From Siphonodentalium dalli (Eukaryota > Mollusca > Scaphopoda > Gadilida > Siphonodentaliidae), in contig CP136063.1 in assembly GCA_032622095.1 (NCBI GenBank), positions 79,585,980-79,649,979 of the forward strand: DNA of 64,000 nucleotides, given 5' to 3'. The notes beneath the pieces were generated by a model that saw only the letters and a list, made by a program, of their open reading frames with translations, searched no databases and was not told where the DNA came from. Positions 1 to 11,145 of this stretch are shown piece by piece; the first letter of the stretch is position 1, and the number at the start of each line of letters is the position of its first letter. The position numbers were made by a program, and so were the translations under genes.

Positions 1-963
1 TAGAAACCCTATCAATATATAGACAAGTACACTAAATCAATATGTTTCAACGATCAAAATGTGCTTGAAGCGCAGAAAGAGGCCGCCGCTGAATAAAGAC
101 TCTGTCTAAGATCAAACTGTGTGCAAAATCCCACAAAGGGGCCACAGGTTGGTAATAGAAGTTGCTCCAGTAGACTAAAAAAGTTGTATGGAATATGTTA
201 GATACTGGGATGGTTGACAGACTAATCAGGAAATAGTTAGAAATTATGGAATTGTGTGTATCCTACACAATGACCTAGGTTTACAGATGATCAGCAATTA
301 ATAAAAAAAAAATTCAATTAAAACAGCTTCTGAAACAAGTTAAACTGTAATTTGAACTAAATGAGATCAGTTCCCAGTCATATGAGTGATATCAGTAGAG
401 TTGTATGCGGTTTTAGACCAATTAAATTTAGTGAATTTGGGGGTGGGTGTGAAAACATTAGGAGTAAAAAATATGGGTTTTTTTTGCAGGTTTGGGGGGT
501 GGTGGGTCCCCGAAAATGTCTGATGCAAAAAACCGTCATACCCCTTCATGGTTGAATGTGCTGATTATGAACTGGATTTGCTAGAATATTAGAATAAATA
601 TATATATATGAATAATGATGACTAAAGTGTATTTTGAAACGATAAAAGTGGAGGGAAATGACATAATTAATCCACAGTGGTATTATTCATCATGTTTTCG
701 GCTTGTTTATTATGCTATCGGATTGGGACTTGTGTCATTTTAATCACAATCGGGATGGTTTTTCGATAGCTTCAGGACCCTCCAACATCATAGCAAATTA
801 GCAGGATCACTTAACCAGGGGCATGTACGCGATTCTGACAATAAATAATAGTGACTCTATTATCTCAGCACCGATAATTATATTGGTCCCTCCCAATTGA
901 AGCAGCCTCCCGATTCGTATATATAACACTGACTTTATTATCTCAGCACCGATAACTCTATAG
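1..963 (+). other. 3' part of intron 6 of an upstream HPGD-like paralogue
   Basis: This stretch is co-linear with 54420-56909, the end of intron 6 of the complete gene. It starts with the last unit of the intron 6 minisatellite (about 8-30, 'CTATCAATATATAGACAAG'), so the minisatellite existed before the gene was duplicated. From about 33 onward the two copies run together, with three structural differences: the ~966 bp insertion at 54810-55775 is absent here; about 540 bp present at 56285-56825 are missing here; and a 40 bp copy of the 3' splice-site region sits at 845-885. The intron should end at the AG at 962-963. Confidence 0.8.
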
Positions 964-1121
964 TTTACTCTACGTATGAATCTTTCAGCCCAGAGTACGT
1001 CGCTGGTGCCGTGATGGATCTCATTCGGGATATAGAGGCGAATGGAGTCGTATTGGAAGTCTCTGAAAAATACGGTCAATTCCGTAGAGATGACATATAC
1101 AAAGATTTAGTGGTCGAGTGA
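964..1121 (+). CDS. Exon 7 (last exon) of upstream HPGD-like SDR paralogue, partial gene
   Basis: The exon encodes the C-terminal 51 residues plus the second and third bases of a split codon and ends at TGA 1119-1121. Compared with exon 7 of the complete gene (56910-57067) I count four base differences in 158 bp. Three change the protein (P to T, T to I, V to F) and one is silent. The start is set by the AG at 962-963. A more upstream AG (944-945, 'CTCAG') would also fit phase in the complete gene, but here a 2-bp TA insertion puts a TAG in that reading, so only the downstream acceptor leaves the frame open. The other six exons lie outside the window, so whether this copy works cannot be told. 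Confidence 0.8.
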
Positions 1122-1354
1122 GATGTATAGCCAGTCTTTAATTCTCGTTGTGACTTTGGATATGAAGTCACTATCTGCTATGTTTCACCGTCGTTATCAA
1201 TTTGAGTAGATCATAACACGAATCAAACTCTACTCTGGCTGACGCTCGTAGAGATCATATTCCACCAGTACAAATACTGGGAACTTTTTGAAGTTTTGAC
1301 AGGAACCTTATAAAGTCGATAAAAATAACGCGGGAAATATATATTCTAAATCGA
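1122..1354 (+). other. 3' flank of the paralogue, end of the duplicated block
   Basis: This is the 3'UTR or flank of the paralogue and aligns with 57068-57295 ('CACCAGTACAAATACTGGG', 'TTTTGACAGGAA'). Similarity ends near 1354, where transposase coding sequence begins on the other strand. No clear AATAAA signal lies in this piece. Confidence 0.7.
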
Positions 1355-1640
1355 CTATCGGCCATCACAGCATCGCCACCCCCCCCCCCCAGGCTGTTCA
1401 TCAGGTCCTCTGACTGTGATGTCATATAATTGTTTGATGCGTGTCCCCCATACATTCGACAGATATATGTCAAAGCTAACTGCGGGCTCATTCCCACCAA
1501 GAATTTAAATGTGTTATGATGTCTATAGGATGAAAACACTTGTTTTCTCGCCTCGAGTCGACTAGGATTTTGCACAAATAACTCGGTGCAATCCAGAATA
1601 ATTTGGATGTCTCTGAAGCCGATACTGCCTCAGACTGATT
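1355..1640 (-). pseudogene. DDE_Tnp_4 catalytic domain fragment
   Basis: The frame reads 'DIQIILDCTELFVQ', then 'LEARKQVFSSYRHH' and 'GGGGGDAVMADS'. These correspond to the first two catalytic Asp blocks of Tnp4-type transposases (established family pattern). A C-run at 1380-1390 lies inside the glycine codons. The reading continues into the HPGD 3' flank below 1355 without homology, which marks the breakpoint. Confidence 0.75.
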
Positions 1641-1663
1641 ATTTCGTGTCACATCATTACATG

Positions 1664-2252
1664 GTTATTTGCGTATATTCTCCAATTCGGTGCTCATAAA
1701 GTTGATCCACGTGTTGAAAATACTGGATGCTGTGCTTGTGCTAATCCCAAATCTGTCCGAGATGTCCTGCAAAAGTAATCCCACTTTTAGTCTAACTATA
1801 GTGAAGAAGAATTCATCCATTAGCGGAAGTTTTCTGGAAATACCAGGTTTGTTTACACATCGCTCACTGAAATGCTTATTTTTGTATGTTTTCGAACCTT
1901 TCCAGTATTTCATTCCAGCTGCAAGAGGCTGGAGAAAATTAAAAAGAGCTAAGAATGTTGCATAATTTGGAAATCCTGTACAAAACTGACATTTTCTCTG
2001 ATTATATTTAATATTCTCCAGTCTCAGTGTTTGTTCTTGCAACGCTGTAGTTTCACACTCTAACTCAGCCAAACGATTATGTAATGAATCGTCTTTATCA
2101 CATACTGATGGACATACATAGCTGTGGTCCTGTGTTGGTGGTACATGTAAACTCGATTCCAATTTCGGTCTTCCAAGCTGCTCAAAGTGAAACAGGTTTG
2201 GTGATTAGCCGAGGACAGTAGCCAATATCATTTGGGTCATCGCTCTTTTTAC
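1664..2252 (-). pseudogene. Second exon of the THAP/Tnp4 transposase (linker and HTH)
   Basis: The exon begins at the acceptor TTTCAG|GT (AG at 2254-2253). It reads 'KKSDDPNDIGYCPRL', shifts frame near 2190-2215, then reads 'LFHFEQLGRPK', a Leu/Glu-rich helix, 'KCQFCTGFPNY' and the HTH_Tnp_4 block 'FFFTIVRLKVGLL...NTWINFM'. It stops in frame at 'ENIRK'. The shift plus the stop make it a pseudogene exon. Confidence 0.7.
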
Positions 2253-2254
2253 CT

Positions 2255-3760
2255 GAAATGTACATGTATAGATTGGTAAGCAAGCATATACCAGTATTTA
2301 GACCAGGTATCTGAATGGGGCAATTTAGCAAAGTTAACCAGAGATTTTACATTATTTTTCAAGGTAGGCTAAATATGTTTATGTTTATGCATTTTTCCTT
2401 CCTTCATTTTCAATATTTTATTGTGTTTATTTAAATGTATGCAAATTAATTATACTGCGGCCCATGTGGGGTTTAAAAATAAAACTATATTGATACACTA
2501 GCTTGAATTAAATCCATTATTATTCATGTTGAAATAAAACTTCACAGAATGAACTTTACAGTACGTGCACATGACAATGCAGTAACCCACAATCACAGTT
2601 ACAGTTTGTACACTCCGCTAAGTAAATGTCTAAGTTTACTCAAGATTGAAAATAATACATTATGTCTAATAAATATATAATTTAAAATAAACTTGATTCA
2701 TCTTTAATCAGTTGTCATAACAATGTGTTCCACACAAGGCATGTAAACACATCGTCAGTCGCCGGTAGTAAAATTGTGTAATAGCTTGCAACGAAATTAG
2801 GCCACGCAAACATAATGTAAACAAATGCGTTAACGATGGACAGATTACATTTTACTATGTTTTATTTCCCATGCTTATCTGAGACGCCATGTTGCAGGGG
2901 CGGCGGAACCGGTGGCACATGGGGCACGTGCCCCCCCCCCCCCACTTTTTCCCCAAGTATGGGTACATAATCTTCCAATACTAAATACATTGGAGAAAAT
3001 AATTTTTGATTCCCAAGACAAATGTGTTTAATCTTATCAGTCATTTCGGCCAATTTGGCCGGTTACTTCATGTGACTTTTTCATCTGACGTGTGTGTCGG
3101 ATAATTGATCTGGAGGATTTATGTAAATGTTAGCCCAAACTACATTTCCAAGTAACGATGGTTTTGTTGTTTATTTTGAGGAATAATACCGCGTCAGATG
3201 AATTCAGCCCAAATATGTTAACAGTTGTCGTGTCAAACATTCGGCAGTAGGTTAGCGTTATTTAGTATTTGTGGATGTCCTTTAACATGGGGAAAATAGA
3301 CTACTGCGCTTGAACGAGCATGTGAATTTGTCGTTTTTAATGTACAGAAACTTGATAATCAATAACAGAGGCATTCTCTGTCAAATATGGTCGCTCTATT
3401 TACGGTATTAATTGCGGAACTTTCTAAAGTAAACTACGCGTAAACGGATACATACGGTAAATTCTAGAATGTGCCGGAATCGGCCTAATCGCCCCAGGGC
3501 CAACTCGCCCAGTCGACGTGTGTCAATTCGGTACCTACTATAACATGTACCCGAGTCCGATACGGAATAAAAGATGTATACGGATGTTATATAGCGTTTG
3601 GTCCGTTGTTTCTCAATGAATATTATTTAAATTTGGTGTATATGTCCGGGCTGGGACATGGAATACAACAACGTTTGAATTGTTTTTAAATTTACAAATT
3701 TATTGATTTTATTCAATTTGTTTTCGTTCTGAAAACACACTATAAAGTGTATATAATATA
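2255..3760. other. Gene-free stretch inside the transposase intron
   Basis: AT-rich DNA with no coding sign. A dispersed repeat lies at about 2888-2945 ('GGGGCGGCGGAACC' then a C-run before ACTTTTT). A related piece lies in reverse at about 7190-7235. Nothing else was recognised. Confidence 0.5.
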
Positions 3761-4060
3761 ATAACGAACACGAGACATACATAATTTATAAACTGTTAAC
3801 AAAAGATATCAAATTCAATACATGACAAAGATGACTCAGTGGAGTTTATAAAGTGAACATAAAAACATTGAGGTAAGCATCTTTTTAAGGAATGCAACTT
3901 TATTTAATGATAATAAACACATAAATTAAAATAACAAACATGAGACATACATGATTTATAAACTGTTAACAAAAGATATCAAACTCAATACATGACAAAG
4001 ATGACTCAGTGAAGTTTATAAAGTGAACATAAAAATATTAAGGTAAGAATCTTTTTAAGC
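3761..4060. repeat. Two-copy tandem repeat, 170 bp period
   Basis: 3761-3890 and 3931-4060 are about 93% alike by eye. They share 'GAGACATACAT', 'AACTGTTAACAAAAG' and 'CAAAGATGACTCAGTG'. The spacer is about 40 bp. Confidence 0.8.
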
Positions 4061-5580
4061 ATTACTAAACCGTTTAGCACAGACCACAGTCCACTTCACT
4101 CATCCGATCATCACCAAACTTCATATTTATCTTGATATTGATCTATCAGATGAGAGCTATCAAATATTTTTTTAATTTCATAGGAAAAAATGGTCGCCAG
4201 CGGCCATATTGCATTTACGTTATATTTTATCGCGTCATGTCGATATCTAGTATTACTTAGAAATTTCACCTTTCCAGATTCATAATTGCTCCATTGACTG
4301 TAACAGATGAAATTATTCCCCTCTTCGGATAGAGTGTCACTGAAACTTTATTTTGTCAGACTGTCTGTATAATCACTGATTATATATGGCAATAATCTGT
4401 AATAAGATGTAGCACTATTTTATTTTATATTTACATGCAGTGCTGTTTTTATACATCAATTCTAATCCCCCTAGATCATCATGTGATCGATCATACATCG
4501 CGCGAGGACCTGGTTGAATTAAGGGGGGTTTTATGGATCACTTCTGTCCTCAAGCTAGATTATACTTATGACATCTAATGGCATGTTTCTAACGTGGAGG
4601 GTTAGATATGCTTTAGAAACCACCACTCTTTAATTCACACCAAGTTCTCAGCTGTCATGTTCGGATATTAGAACCCATAGCCATGATATATGGTTTATTT
4701 TGTGTATACTAGTAATATAGTTATTTTCAGTACCTTTATATACCAGTACTGTGTATAACAATGCATATAAATTAATCCATGTATACATGTATATTGATTC
4801 AACGGATTCAGTGGTTTTGTCCATCAGTCTATCAAATTTGCGGGGAAAACATGGCCACAAGCAGTACACCCTGCTAAATTTCGAATTTGAATCAATTGGC
4901 GCACCCTGCAGCCAGCTTTTATTGGAGAACTTTTTCTTATGTGGATATTTTGGGTCACCGCTAGATGTGAGCCATATTTTGTTCTCAAACTGTCCTTGTG
5001 AAGACATCACTGCCAGCGGTGATCTTCAATTTTACTATTTTTATGGCTAAATAATTTGGTTGATCCTACAGACGACACCCCTTGTCCGATCGTCATCAGA
5101 TTCCACAATTATCTTCTGGATAACCAGGGTGAGAGTAATCTAATTTTCCCGAATTTCGTTAAAAAACATTACCACAGGCAGCAATTTGGTATCTTACTCT
5201 TTGATCCTCTTTTGCATGACTGAATTGTTTAGCAACTGTACAGACATATCCCTCATCTGGTTTTTATATACATGTATATCTCTTCATGCGGATAGCCAGT
5301 ATTACGTAGGTACTCCAACTTTCTGCATTCCTGTCATCATTTGAAATATAAATATTTACCTGATACATGCACCCTTCAAAATTTGTTTCGTCGTATCTAT
5401 TTTAATGACCCGTATGGTAATATTGATACAGATATATTTGTCAAACATTTCTTTGTACAATATACAGGTATTTAGTTTGTAACTAAATCTAGAAATATAT
5501 AATAGTAGCTCGTGGACCCCACTTCGTCCGGGATGTTCCCCTCTGATTTTCGGAGAAATGCGCGATTTAACTATTTTAAA
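4061..5580. other. Gene-free stretch
   Basis: No gene is supported; short overlapping open frames on both strands at 4648-5050 have no recognisable motif. Phrases such as 'CCGATCATCACCAAAC' (near 4104) and 'CCGATCGTCATCAGA' (near 5087) recur and suggest decayed copies of a dispersed repeat. Confidence 0.4.
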
Positions 5581-5950
5581 GGTGAAGGTCATGTCGGGGT
5601 CACGATTTGACCCGTCCAAAACACTCCCCGGACAAAAGTCACGACAAAAGTACCCGTCGAAATCCGCCCGGCTTTATACCCGATTTGACCTTGAATTGAC
5701 AATTTTGAATGTCAAGATCAGGTCATGGTCATGATTTGACCCACCCGAAACACTCCTGGGACAAAAGTAACAGTAGGTATCAAATTTCGTTGAAATACTT
5801 CCGTTTTACCAGATTTGACCTTGAATTGATCTTTTTGAATGTCAAAGTCAGGTCGGGATCAAGATTTGACCCGTCCAAAATACTCCCTGAAATAATTACC
5901 CCTAGGTATCAAATTTCGTCAAATCTGTCCGGCAGTTTTCCCGGCCATAG
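5580..5950 (+). repeat. About three tandem units of ~126 bp
   Basis: Each unit has 'GGTCA(C/T)GATTTGACCC', 'AAACACTCC', 'GGTATCAAATTTCGT' and 'GATTTGACCTTGAATTGA'. It ends with 'CCGGCAGTTTTCCCGG' and 'CAGACAGACAAATG'. A more decayed relative lies at about 6080-6250. The layout matches dispersed repeats common in invertebrate genomes. A possible element start is at 5489 (A|TCTAGAAATATATAATAG). Confidence 0.65.
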
Positions 5951-6297
5951 CTAACAGACAGACAAATGTCCAAAATATATATTAAACTAGCTGATGTACT
6001 CGACTTCGTTCGGGCTAGTTAGGGATTTTTTTTGTGATCGCCTCCATCTGGACAGTACCCAGTATATACAGCGTCTGGCCAAACTATTGTTCAATTGGTC
6101 CAGAAACATGCCTATATCAGCACGTTCGAGAACATGGTCCCACGTGAAATTGGACCCGTCCATATTGCTCCCGGGATCGAAGTAGTCCTACACACAAATT
6201 TTTAGTCGGATCGGTCAAGGTCCAGAAACATGCCTATGAGCGAGGTCAAGTTGACACGTTAAATACCAAATTCGAGCAGTGTTAGAGTCTATAACAC

Positions 6298-6349
6298 ATA
6301 CACACATGCATTCACGCATACACACATACATACATACATACATACAGAC
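6298..6349 (+). repeat. (CATA)n microsatellite
   Basis: Runs of CATA/CACA ending in CAGACAGG, just after the ~126 bp repeat block. Confidence 0.85.
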
Positions 6350-7185
6350 AGGTGTTTCAAAATGTATAATCGATAGCTACAACAATTCTATGGTAGATAG
6401 TTCACGGCCGACCTGATGCATGCATCTTAGTTTTCTTGTGCCACTATGGCTATGACTAGCAAGATATATAGTTAATCCTTGGTCAATATTGACACTGTGT
6501 CTGAGTAATTGCCCTCTGGGAATATTACTACACACTTTGAGTTCTTTGTAGAACTCAGGTCTTCTGGGGGTACCATCATAGCCATGTCTTGGACCCAGCA
6601 ACTTGTCTAATTAAAATCACATTCATCATAACAATCAAAGGTTTAAATTTGAGTGTCTTCAATAAAACTGCAAACCTGGGGCTGGGCAGGTATACAATTT
6701 CATGCCAAGGAGGTCAAACTCCTGATATGGGATCACTTGCTATATGCATTATCAGTTGATGCTGAGTATTCAATGGAATAACTTGACTACGATTTGTTAT
6801 CAATTCAACTAATTCGTTATTACCGACAAATAATAAGAGTTAGAATAATTATTTTCTGCACGAAAGTTACTTGTGAATTTTGTGATTATTGTTTCTTCGA
6901 TATCAACGTGTGTCGTATGTGGAGTGAATTGGATCATATTTATATAGTATACTGTATACTAATTTCATCATAACATATATGACAAAGGATGTCGGTTTTG
7001 GAAGTTGTGTCAACGTCATCGGTCATCTTTCGCACATTGGCTGCAAAAATAAGTGAGTAGCATCATTTAAACTCTTTCTTCTTTTCTACTTTCATAATGG
7101 TAGCCACGAATAACATTTTACTAAACAATCTTTGCGCTGGCGCACATCGGAACAGTTTTCAATTCATACATGTAGCATATTAAAA
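6350..7185. other. Gene-free stretch
   Basis: No coding motif, splice structure or repeat was recognised. It lies inside the intron of the THAP/Tnp4 pseudogene. Confidence 0.4.
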
Positions 7186-7281
7186 AAAATTGTGCCCCCC
7201 CCCCACTTTTTTGTAGCTTCCGCCGCCCCTGCCATGTTGTGTTGTTTGTGCTTAATTGTATGCATTTCTTTGTGTACATAC

Positions 7282-7462
7282 CTTTGGGGAAATGATCAGA
7301 ACAGACTCTCATCCAGGCCTTTGGTTCCCATTTCTCTTCACCCCGTCGGATTGCGTCTTTCCAAAGTTTAAGTCGTTTCTTGTCTTTAATTGGTATCGTG
7401 TAATACGATCTCTGTATGTTCAGCAACTGATCTGTGCATTTTGTGTTGTTACACAATAGCAT
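7282..7462 (-). pseudogene. THAP-domain exon
   Basis: The ATG is at 7462-7460. C-x4-C is followed by 'SYYTIPIKDKKRLKLW', 'EKWEPKAWMRVC' and 'SDHF', the C2CH ligand pattern of THAP. It ends in phase 1 at a GTATGT donor. An overlapping frame just upstream also starts with ATG (near 7485), so the true start is uncertain. A C-rich dispersed repeat (about 7190-7235) lies in the adjoining intron. Confidence 0.7.
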
Positions 7463-7628
7463 GCAACAATTAGTTCCCCTGCCATTCTTTTTCTCCTAAA
7501 TAATTTCGGTTCTCCATAAATTGGCATAAATTCTTGCTTTCGTATACACGTGAATTGAATTCCAAGACTCGCAGAACGGAACCACTCGAGCGCGCGATGT
7601 ATTATGGGAGATGAAGAAAGACTCCATA

Positions 7629-7723
7629 GGTTATAAACCGCTTGGTTAATGTACAAGAAATATATATCAAGGCGCTTTAGCGCCGCGATCTGTATTTCTT
7701 GTACAGATACCCAAGCGGGTTAT
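7629..7723. repeat. Short palindromic hairpin element
   Basis: Left arm 'GGTTATAAACCGCTTGG..TGTACAAGAAATA' pairs with right arm 'TATTTCTTGTACA..CCAAGCGGGTTAT'. The centre is the palindrome GGCGCTTTAGCGCC. It is MITE-like and no TSD is clear. Confidence 0.65.
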
Positions 7724-8082
7724 GACATATTTATAAACCGATTCACACCCATGCAGATGAAAGAGGATTTGAGCCACATTCAATACGATGATTACCTACC
7801 AATAAGCCATGTAGACATTCCGCAGCGAATTTGAGGTCAGAGGTCAAGTGAGATAATATCCGCTGAACTTATGCGTCGTCAGTGTAAATAATCGGCTGTC
7901 AAAACGGTTTAGCTGTCACTATTTTAGGCAATATCGTGACTTTTTAGCCTTAGATACAAAAATGAATAGAAGATGTGTCCTGCGGTTGCATCTTGTCGGC
8001 TTCTAGTCATGTAGTAAAAGCGAAAATTGCGTTTTTATTGGGTAAATCTCGGCAAAAATCGAATGATTTCTACGATGCCACC

Positions 8083-8224
8083 TAGTCCAACAAATTAAAC
8101 GATTCGGATTAAGGCCTATTTTAATATTTGGACATTTATGTGGCCTTAATCCCTCATTAATACAATCGTAAATGTCCAAATATTAAATTATGTATTAATC
8201 CGAATAGTCTAATTTGTTGGACTA
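8083..8224. mobile_element. 142-bp MITE with perfect 9-bp target site duplication
   Basis: TIRs TAGTCCAACAAATTA... and ...TAATTTGTTGGACTA (one extra base) are flanked by identical GATGCCACC at 8074-8082 and 8225-8233. The interior is also inverted ('GATTCGGATTAA', 'AATATTTGGACATTTA'). A 9-bp TSD is typical of Mutator-like elements (established knowledge); the superfamily is inferred from that alone. Confidence 0.85.
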
Positions 8225-8497
8225 GATGCCACCGGGCCCGATGGTTGACAGTCAAAATTCAATGGCTGTCGCATTCTCTATCTTTTTCCAAAGAATCTTG
8301 GAACTTGATATATAACTGCCCAAAGTAATTAACAATTATTTGGCTGGGCAAACTGATTATTAATAATCATGGGCCATGATTCATGGCTGATAAAGAATTC
8401 TTTAAAACATGGCGAATTGATATCTTAAAAGATTATCTCAGAAAAATGAGACTTAACAAAGTGGAACTGGTGAATCTGTGCTATGTAACAAATCACA

Positions 8498-8628
8498 GGT
8501 ATTGGAATTTGTGTCAAAAAATGGGTTTTTATGACAATTTGCTCCTCTGAATGAGGATAGAATGAAAGGAGTAAATTGTCATAAAAACCCATTTTTTGAC
8601 ACAATTTCCAACTTAGAATACCTGTGAA
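8498..8628. repeat. Inverted repeat (hairpin), ~55 bp arms
   Basis: 'GTGTCAAAAAATGGG..TTTTATGACAATTT' on the left returns in reverse at 8577-8615, with outer arms 'CACAGGTATTGGAA' and 'CTTAGAATACCTGTG'. It is a foldback element with a ~35 bp loop. Confidence 0.8.
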
Positions 8629-8736
8629 CGAATGTAGCTTGCTCGTTAGGTCTGCCAGAGGTAGTGGACATAGATCCTGATGAGAAAAAAACCTCAGAAA
8701 ATAATGACATTCTAGCTTACAATTCATGAAAAAAGA

Positions 8737-8925
8737 TTGCCAGACCCTTTATCAGATCTGACCACAGGATGGAAAGGCGAGTCGGAGGAAATTACCAAAT
8801 CGCCACCCACAATGATTCACGTGACAATGTACCATGATATTGTTAATTTCTTGAACTCAAAAGCGGGAATAAACCAAGAACACCAGCAAGAGTTGAAAAT
8901 CTTGCTCACCATCTATGAAATGTAG
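8737..8925 (+). pseudogene. Short open frame, possible transposon relic
   Basis: The frame reads '...LTTGWKGESEEITKSPPT' then 'MYHDIVNFLNSKAG'. This faintly recalls the N-terminal part of large invertebrate SWIM/YqaJ-type proteins that have 'GW.GE....WPPT...DI..YL'. That is recall, not an alignment. There is no start context or splice partner, and the 3' end overlaps a THAP relic on the other strand. Function unknown. Confidence 0.25.
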
Positions 8926-9241
8926 AGAACACACTCTGCTGGAACTAACAGCTAGGCCTCCAAATATCACCTTTGTACGGTTAGACTTTCTATTGACTTT
9001 GTGAAGTTTGTCAACCTCAACCTGCTACTTGGATCTTTTCTTTCCGTGGGGAATACAAGCAACAAAAAACATCTATATTTGGTACTCCATCGCCCTCAAC
9101 GTGCTGAGGATTATGTGGAGGTGACATACATGTACGTGTATATTTGTCGAAACCATTCTTGCATTTATGAATTTCACAGATTTTCTCCTTCCATTTATCC
9201 AAATGGTATGCGCCACACCCTTTAATTGCACATATTTTCAT
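8880..9241 (-). pseudogene. THAP-like zinc finger relic
   Basis: From ATG 9241 the frame reads 'MKICAIKGCGAYHLDKWK' then 'EICEIHKCKNGF', the N-terminal C-x4-C of a THAP variant. After frameshifts, 'SSSRVCSLHFIDGE' appears at about 8960-8900, with the Cys-x2-His pair expected ~90 residues later in a THAP domain. The middle is out of frame, so this is a broken copy. It differs from the THAP exon at 7282-7462, so it comes from another element. Confidence 0.5.
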
Positions 9242-11145
9242 AGTGATACTAGTACTGCCATGAAAAGAGAAAGAAGAGGTATGCATAACTGCCATAAGAA
9301 CAGAGAAACCGAGACTGGTAGTGGAATATAACAACAGTGAAGAAATTCTGGGGCAACTGCCAAACAGGTGATTTCATAGAAGTACAATGAATATATCTGG
9401 CATTAACTGGAAAAGAGGCAAAAGCAAATAGAAGACCAATGAAGAAACTCACAAGTAACTGAAAAAAATGCATAAAATTGGATAAAAAAGTTGAACTGAA
9501 ATTCAAAAGAATGAAAAATTCTGTCCTGCTCCTGAAAAGTGAAGCAACCTTGGGAGCATATATACATTGCATAAGGATGAAGTATAAAATTTATTATTTA
9601 TGATTAAAAATTATTTTATATGGTATCATCCATATGCATGAAATTTGTTGGTGTCAATTTATCACGCTTTATATGATTTATATTTTAAAAGTAAAATAAT
9701 GGCTAAAATTAGCCAAGTGTCAAAATTTCAAATGGATCATGAGAAAACACTGATATTTTCATTCGACCTCTGCAATTTTAAATTTTAATTCTATGTTATG
9801 TTCCATCAAGATGGCTATAACAAATTCAGCTATTTTAATGGTCATTGGACGTGAGAAGCATATATCAATGTTTTTTGTTTGACCCAATGTATATATATTA
9901 TTACCCCATTAATTATTGTAAACAGAAAGTAGATATTTTGAAAATACTGTGCACCAAAATTGGTGACAACAACAAACCACTATTACAGGGAGATGAAGAT
10001 AAATATGAGCAAATGGAGTATAAGAATACTTAAAATAGTAATTAGAATAATAGTTGCTAGTAAAAAATATTGTGAAAAAGGCAATGATTAATAAAATACA
10101 TGGAGTTGTTTGCTGTGAAAAGTCTCAGAATTAGCACATGTCCACATTCATATGAGGATCGGAAACGAGTATGAGGAAGTGAGGTTGCTAATGGTAGGCT
10201 AGATTATGAACTAAAGCATTATTTTAATTAATGCTTAAATTTCCAGTTGAGGGGGGGGGGGCTGATGTGACTGATTTCCTCTAGTATCCTTAACACTAAA
10301 TTTTGTTAAATAAATAAATAATAAGGAAGCTGGCTGTCCTGGCTTCATGAATTTCAAACAAACTTTGAAACTACTTTTAATCACACGTTTGCTTCTTCAA
10401 GATTATGGACCATATGGCACATATTGTACCTTATTTTAACAGCTAAATAACAGTGCAATTCACCAAAGTGATCACCTATCATTATTAATAACAGGATGAT
10501 CTCAGGTTTATATCCGTTGTCAGTGTTGACAATCGCTTGAATCACTGCATGACGAAGCCAAAATCACCAGATCACGGCAAACGAAGCAAAAAAAAGAGGT
10601 TATTTTCTACAATTTAAATATTAAAAGATTCATATAAACTGGCTGAGTCATGACAAATAGTTTATGTTTATATAACATTGTTTCTTTCTTTAATTTGAAG
10701 CTAACCTCGTTAAAACGCAGGGTAATGATCGTTAATCGTATTCGTTTTCATTTCATTTCAGTTTTGGACATGCGGTAGTTACAGTTTGTTTATCTCACTT
10801 GACCCCTGACCTGAAAATTTCCGCGCATGCGTACTTGAAACGTCTACTTGGCTTATTACCATGCAATCAAAGGTTAATTGAATGGTTTGTGGTGTATTCC
10901 TGTTGAATAATTAGTCAAATGCTGGTTGACAATCGGATCACTGGCGTCTACATTATATATCATCATTGATAAACCATTTTGTCTCCGAATTTCAGAACGT
11001 TTTTATTCTGATAACGTGTTTCTTGATAAAACAAATTCTTCCTTGTGATATTAAACTGATTCGGCTATCAAGGTAATTTTTCGCCTTGTTGTCATAATGG
11101 AATTATCGTTCAGAACACAGGAGACAATGTTTGGGTACATGATAA
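9242..11145. other. Gene-free stretch
   Basis: AT-rich with no coding or repeat structure recognised, apart from a G-run at about 10249-10261. Confidence 0.4.

Larger units (their letters stand above)
1355..7462 (-). pseudogene. THAP - HTH_Tnp_4 - DDE_Tnp_4 transposase pseudogene, two exons with a ~5 kb intron
   Basis: Read from 7462 down to 1355. Exon 1 (7462-7282) encodes a THAP zinc finger (DNA binding): C4 and C9 in 'CNNTKC', a 'YYTIP' core, a W-x-P stretch and 'RVCSDHF'. It ends in a good donor (AAAG|GTATGT at 7282/7281). Exon 2 begins after TTTCAG at 2252. Joining the two gives 'SDHFPKGKKSDDPND', the usual continuation of a THAP protein, so the intron is real or was once real. Exon 2 then has a coiled-coil-like stretch, 'TGFPNYATFLALF' and the helix-turn-helix 'LLLQDISDRFGIS'. 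After a stop and a damaged stretch, the DDE domain follows ('ILDCTELFVQNPS', 'SSYRHHNTFKFLVG', 'DAVMADS'). There is a frameshift near 2190-2215, a stop after 'ENIRK' (about 1663), and the third catalytic acidic residue is lost at the 1355 breakpoint. The element is inactive. Confidence 0.75.
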
